A stretch of 64,000 nt of DNA, taken from assembly GCA_006384855.1 (NCBI GenBank), contig VCJN01003359.1, positions 105,366-169,365 of the forward strand, read 5' to 3'. Positions 59,801 through 64,000 of this stretch are shown piece after piece. This stretch comes from Tetraselmis striata (Eukaryota > Chlorophyta > Chlorodendrophyceae > Chlorodendrales > Chlorodendraceae). Each line of letters starts with the position of its first letter. Position 1 is the stretch's first letter. The notes under the pieces are model-generated. The model had not been told where the DNA came from, searched no databases, and saw only the letters and a program-made list of their open reading frames with translations. Both the position numbers and the translations under genes were made by a program.

Positions 59801-61139
59801 AACGCTCTTCTGAATTTTCATGTGAGCTATTAACCCGAATATGTTTTCTATTACGCACAGGCAGAGGGACTTCCGGTGATGCCCAAGGGAGAAGAGGTCG
59901 ACAAGGATGATAAGGTCTGGTTGAACACGGAGCTTTGCAAGACTTGCATTGTGGAGGGGGACTTCAAGGCTCCCGCGACAAAACAAGCCGTCGCGGACGC
60001 CATGTCGGCAGTTCGTGCAAGAAAGGCCACAGTCTTCATTGCCGACGCCCTTTTCGGAGCTGGTTCGCACACATGGGACTCGAAGGATGCTGCGTGGGGC
60101 ACGGCCGACTTCAACGACGTGTTTGCTTTCGCCAGGCAAGACCCCCCCCCCCCCCCCCCCCAACCCGGGTGCGTAGATGACTGTGGTTTAATTTATCTCA
60201 TTTCCGATTTTCCCCGCGAAGGCAGTTGAATATCCTGACTGGATGTTCTTACGTCCACACTGCTCTTGACGGGTGCCATTTATTCATTCACCTCTCGGAC
60301 CAGCAACTTGGATCCGCAATCACAGCCGTACAAAAACAAGCTGAGGACCTCATCTATCACGTCCTGACTTGGGCCAAGGATTGCGGGATGAAGATGGGGA
60401 GTTCTTTGCGTCACGACGTTGAGTACTACCTCTACGTCAAAAAGCCCCCGCCAAGCATTATAGCTGACAATATCCGTTTCGATGATCCCCGAAGGTGAGA
60501 TTTGTGTAAAGTAGCCGGCTTGTATTTATCATCACTCCCTGAGCCGGTTGTGCCGGTTCTCTACATCCATTATGCTGGGTCACTTCAAAGACACCGCGAA
60601 ATTGAAGGACGAGAACAGACAGACGGTGAACAAGTACCAAAAGCATATCGCTCTCTTCGCCAAGCACCTAAAGATGGCGGCAACAGACGGGGCAACAATT
60701 GTCGACGTCAAAGCCGGAACCGGGACAATCGCGGTGCGTGAGGGGTGCAACCCGGATGAGTGACTTAATGGGATCAACATAAAAAATTAACGCCTTGTGC
60801 GGTTTGCCACGCCTTTTCCAGGCCGCTGCGGCATTTTCCGTGTGGTGGGACCATATGCATCCGAGCTACTCGTTCACACACAGGAACTTGAAGACCATCC
60901 TCATTGACAACCAGAAGACGCAAATCGCTGGGATGAAGTCCGGGATGACCTCATGGTTTAAAAAGAAGCCATGGGACGAGACTCAAAGACTGCGTCCAGA
61001 TGACTTCGAGAAGTGGCCGGGTCTACCCCTTCCAATGACCGAGGGAGAGGAGCGGGCAGAGCGTGCAGCGGCGGAGAAGAGGACGCAAGAGGCGGCAGAG
61101 CGCCGAGGGGATTATGTGATCGAAGATGATGATATGTAG
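53835..61139 (+). CDS. Element X cargo gene, C-terminal beta-class DNA methyltransferase-like domain
   Basis: Start [15 protein letters not shown] at 53,835. Well-supported exons: 53835-53895, 54997-55170, 55443-55535, 55625-55681, 55803-56207 (joins in phase 1), 58395-58573, about 59,861-60,137, 60,222-60,496, 60,543-60,738 and about 60,822-61,139; others lie between. The N-terminal part is basic, then a Glu/Pro tract (EPEPEPE, ~55,850-56,120). The middle is unrecognised. The end shows [51 protein letters not shown], then [18 protein letters not shown]. This is the order (DPPY-like, strand, W.K, E..L...K, FxGxG-like) of beta-class DNA adenine/cytosine-N4 methylases. DALF replaces DPP[FY], so activity is doubtful. 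Lesions: an apparent frameshift near 57,115 and an in-frame TGA at 59,308. One intron (60,138-60,221) is GC-AG with a poly-C tract. Confidence 0.6.
54270..54990 (+). repeat. 24-bp tandem array in first intron of cargo gene
   Basis: About 29 units of GGGACGAAACGG + TCTGTCATCAGT, the most homogeneous of the four arrays. It fills most of the intron between 53,895 and 54,997. The unit length is a multiple of 3, so all frames stay open and give false repeat proteins on both strands. Confidence 0.97.
55850..56125 (+). repeat. Glu-Pro coding repeat
   Basis: GAGCCN/GAGCCG hexanucleotides encoding EP dipeptides with TEPTEPE interruptions inside the cargo gene. The protein segment is expected to be extended and disordered. 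Confidence 0.9.
57765..58394 (+). repeat. 24-bp tandem array in a middle intron of cargo gene
   Basis: About 19 units at 57,868-58,325, same strand orientation as the other X arrays. The intron runs from the donor after ..MHKLM (GTGAGC, ~57,762) to an acceptor at 58,394 (exon [13 protein letters not shown]..). Confidence 0.93.
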
Positions 61140-61466
61140 TACAATTCCGCAAAATTAGCCGCTCATATGTTTTGTCCCGGCTTTGACAGAGTTTCAGCCC
61201 CGGACGGCACAAACTACTTATTGTAGCCATCACGCCCCCCGCACTTTTTTTTGTCCCAGTTTGGACAGAGTTTCAGCCCCCGATGGCGCAATCTTCTTGT
61301 AACCACCCCGTTTCCTTAACTCTTTTGATTTGTCCATGTTTGGACGGAATTGGTTTCCCCGACTTGGCACAAAATGAACCAACCGGCATTCATATTAGCT
61401 TTCAATCCCACTATACTGCTGCCCCCAAACCCTAATTTAGACCTAACCACAATTCACCGCGTGCCT

Positions 61467-61493
61467 CGGTGCAAAATAGGTTGCATTACTGTT
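61467..61493 (-). repeat. Right terminal inverted repeat of element X
   Basis: Reverse complement of 49,105-49,131 with one mismatch. Confidence 0.88.
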
Positions 61494-62440
61494 AAGCCGA
61501 GGTTCGAGCTCAAGTGCTTCATGAAGACAAAGCCTTCCATGGAGTTCACGCCGGCGCCAAGGAGAGGCTTTATGACAACACTTTGCCTAGCGATGCGAAG
61601 GGCACGAACCTCGTCATCGACATCTCGGACGATGTGAGTCCCATTATTTGTCATTTTTGTCCTTTAGGCGGTAAAACAATTTGGTACATCTACCTTGCTT
61701 ATTATTCTGTCCCAGATGGGACAAAAATGGTATTTGGCGTCTCGCTCAGGGTCGACATAGCTCGCGGTCTTGGCCATCATTAGGTGCATGAGGAAGACAA
61801 GTGTCCTGAAACTCTTGGTGATTGGGAGTCGAGATTTGTCATTATGCTTGTGAAGTCGCGCGAGACTACCGGCGATACGTTGACTACAACCGTTTACGAG
61901 CCCTTCCATGCCGATGCAAAGGGCATACATCTCATGCCCCTATTGTTGTACGCACGGACAAAAGAAGGGAAAAATCCGGTTGACACAAGCTGGGAGAAGT
62001 GCATGTCTCTTCCTTGGAAGTTTTATTTGTTGAGCCGTCCCTGTGTCGTACGCGAAGGCCATACACGACGCGTCGGGAAGTCGCGAGGTGTTCAACGCGG
62101 ACGGCACAGACTATGGTCAGTAGGAAGTGGTTTGGTCAAAGCGTCAAGTCGTGAAGACATGCGCGCAAACTGGGTGGCAAATTAACCAGCCACGCAACGC
62201 AACGCATCTACGTCATGTCAACCACCCAAGCGCAACGCAAACCCGGAGGCGCCGGTCAAGTTTAACGCCGCCACGAAGAAGGACTTGATTGAGTTGGGGA
62301 TGATCAACGAATAAAATGTTTGCAACATCCAGTGGCTAGGCGATGGATTTAATCATCATAATTAATACTGACCTGCCGCCTCCATTTTGTCCAATTTTGG
62401 ACAAAATGCTCCAAAACCAGCACTGGATATGCGCCGCGCC
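61494..62440 (+). pseudogene. Older transposase gene copy, 3' part
   Basis: Continuation of 46,075-49,104. Reads AEVRAQVLHEDKAFH.. then the intron 61,636-61,782 (GTGAGTCCC to CATCATTAG, same sites as in X), then VHEEDKCPETLGDWESRF.., which loses frame near 62,020 and picks up stops. The downstream flank to ~62,440 (GTCCAATTTTGGACAAAATG, CACTGGATATGCG) still matches the 49,250-49,390 flank of the X gene. Confidence 0.8.
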
Positions 62441-62929
62441 CGGTATGCCCCCGGCCAGAATAATCTGAAGGGGCGAAGGGGGGCGAAGCGGGGGCGAAAG
62501 GGGGGGGAAGGAGGGGGGGGAAACATTAATTACATCGGATGTACTTCTACGAGTACATGATCTACTACTGCCCATCCGCCTGCGCGGCTACTCTAGTATG
62601 GTACTGTACTGCACTCGCTACGAGTACCAGTATTGGTACCGGTCAGCGCGCTGAGTAGGCGGGCGGCTAGATAGGGACAGGTACAGGTACCCGCCAGCCG
62701 TCGGCCCGTCATCGTCAGACTCCATCGTCACCAGTCCCGACGCGTCCAGCCGCCTGCCATGCGTGTCACCGACTACCTCCAGGAACTGCCAACGACAAAC
62801 CAACAATCAATAGTTGGTACGGGCCTAGGGGGAGTGGGCGATCATCGTCCACTGTGGCAACCGTAAGGTACGGGATCGTGGCGCCTCACCTGTAGCTGGA
62901 TTCGTCCTGCCCGCTGAGGCGACGAGGTC
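62441..62929. other. Low-complexity and short exon-like stretch
   Basis: G-rich run at 62,480-62,522 and GGTACC/GTACTGG words near 62,590-62,690. A minus-strand block after a GGCAG acceptor (62,618-62,788, FLEVVGDTHGRRLDASG..) could be a terminal exon, but its phase does not fit the donor near 62,890. Confidence 0.3.
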
Positions 62930-63262
62930 TCAGTTCGCCCGCTTTCCGTGCTCGGACTTGTGGCACTTGATCAGAAAACCGTGAAGGCACCCCTCCTCGT
63001 GTCTCCTGAGCTTGATGCCGGGAGGCTTTAGGCAGACGCACGGAAGTTTCGTGTTGTTCAGTGCCGGTTTCCTTGCGAGCCCGTGGATGTGTTTAGTCAG
63101 CTCCTCGGGTGTGTCGAGCTTGGTGTTTCTCTTGAACCAGTCAGGATACTGCCGCTGCCACGTCTGCAACAGCTCGGGCCCAACGGCGAGGCCAACAGTG
63201 GTGTCTGCAGAGCGAGGGCATGGTAGTTCGAGGCCGACAGCGCACGTCAGTCTCGGGTACAT
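62930..63262 (-). CDS. Hypothetical protein or exon with Cys/His cluster
   Basis: A 110-residue frame from ATG 63,262 (MYPRLTCAVGLELPCPRSAD) to a TGA at 62,930. The C-terminal third is basic and has CVC, then GC, then KCH..EH, a possible metal site. A ~28-bp poly-C tract (63,274-63,298) lies just upstream; other genes here have such tracts near exon borders, so this may be one exon of a larger gene. No family recognised. Confidence 0.35.
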   Translation of the reverse strand: MYPRLTCAVGLELPCPRSADTTVGLAVGPELLQTWQRQYPDWFKRNTKLDTPEELTKHIHGLARKPALNNTKLPCVCLKPPGIKLRRHEEGCLHGFLIKCHKSEHGKRAN

Positions 63263-63298
63263 GTCATATAGAGCCCCCCCCCCCCCCCCCCCCCCCCC

Positions 63299-64000
63299 GC
63301 TTGCGATGGGTCCAAGTAATCGGCTGACGATGAGGACTAACCGCGCTCGCACCCACATCCCCACACGTGTCGATTTTTCGCAGGCAGCGTAGTCGAGGGC
63401 GGGCGGGGGTGATAGTACATTCTGCACGTGAGAGGCGATCTGAATTACTAGGGCGGAGGCGGAAAGCGGCGGGGATCGTGGCAATTGTAGGGCGGCGTTC
63501 CTGACAAGTAGGCGTAGTGGGTGCATGTAATGACTCAATGCCCGCGGGGAGAGCTGGTATGTTTGGGAGGTGCGGGGACAAGGGTTGGTGGGCCGGCCGT
63601 AGAGAGCTATATATGGCAACGGGACGCTGAGCATACCCCTATAGTGTAGTTGATACACAAACGGTCGTCATGCGCTACTATGGTATACATATACTGCAAT
63701 GTGGATAATTCTGTACAACTATATTATGGAGGTTGTGAGTGCATGGTTATACATACATTGTGCCACTACCCAGAATCACTACTTGCTGGGTACCGTGTTC
63801 AGAAGAGGAACGGTACTGGCACTCACCAGCACCAACCAGTGTAGCGGCACGTGGCGGTGCTTGCATGGCGGTGCTCTCGGCGAGCTGGGCTGGCAGTGAG
63901 CTTGGATGGACTTGTGAGGAAGCACCTGAGTAGGAATTAAGGGTACGCGTGAGTTTAGTTTAACCATGCAAGACTGAATGATTTAAAGATTACGCCATGT
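63299..64000. other. Right end, nothing recognised
   Basis: Short frames only; no repeat partner, splice-consistent exon or RNA gene was found. Confidence 0.4.

Larger units (their letters stand above)
49105..61493. mobile_element. Element X, 12.39-kb DNA transposon with two genes
   Basis: The left end begins AACAGTAATGTAACCTATTT and the right end, read inward on the other strand, begins AACAGTAATGCAACCTATTT. The match covers the first 27 bp with one difference. The host sequence is the older transposase copy: ..TTTGAAGC before the element and AAGCCGAGG.. after it, so AAGC (49,101-49,104 and 61,494-61,497) is duplicated. Removing X and one AAGC restores alignment with the intact gene at 50,190-50,240. 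Cargo: a transposase gene (minus) and a methyltransferase-like gene (plus), divergent from ~53.2-53.8 kb, with three intronic 24-bp arrays. Confidence 0.88.

Overview
The window looks like nuclear DNA of a photosynthetic eukaryote, most likely a green alga; the species cannot be fixed from sequence alone. Reasons: dense spliceosomal introns (GT-AG plus at least two GC-AG), GC-rich exons in AT-richer surroundings, long poly-C/poly-G tracts at exon borders, a plastid-type Hsp100 gene with a transit-peptide-like first exon, and many nested transposons. Most long open frames are shadows of repeats or of real exons. I rebuilt gene models by joining exons with matching splice phases.

Layout. 1-11.1 kb: two minus-strand host genes, an atypical aldehyde dehydrogenase (7 exons seen, running off the left edge) and a SelO-family pseudokinase (14 exons, 624 aa) with key catalytic positions substituted. 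11.4-27.3 kb: transposon graveyard, with a DNA transposon carrying ~0.8-kb terminal inverted repeats (TIRs) and a broken transposase, a decayed non-LTR retrotransposon, a 4.8-kb element (Y) inserted in another repeat (Z family), and an LTR retrotransposon with a frameshifted reverse transcriptase. 27.9-37.5 kb: a complete plus-strand ClpC/ClpD-type Hsp100 gene (15 exons, 916 aa) lacking the middle domain and the ClpP loop. 38.0-39.3 kb: a minus-strand leucine-rich repeat gene. 40.1-45.4 kb: a LINE fragment, a tandemly duplicated hairpin-rich element and a Z element.

46.1-62.4 kb is the most striking part. A 12.39-kb transposon (49,105-61,493, here element X) with 27-bp TIRs and a 4-bp target duplication sits inside an older copy of its own transposase gene. 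X has two divergent intron-containing genes: a DUF7869-like DDE-type transposase (minus) and a long gene (plus) that ends in a beta-class DNA-methyltransferase-like domain. Three introns of X, plus the matching intron of the older copy, are filled by arrays of one ~24-bp unit. Within X the arrays keep one DNA strand orientation although the genes run in opposite directions. The last 1.5 kb holds only a weak hypothetical exon.

The host genes do not form a pathway: ClpC is a plastid chaperone, SelO an AMPylase-fold protein, the dehydrogenase metabolic. The X genes would act together in transposition and possibly DNA marking. Splice sites are inferred from phase, homology recalled from known families and consensus; no transcript evidence was available.
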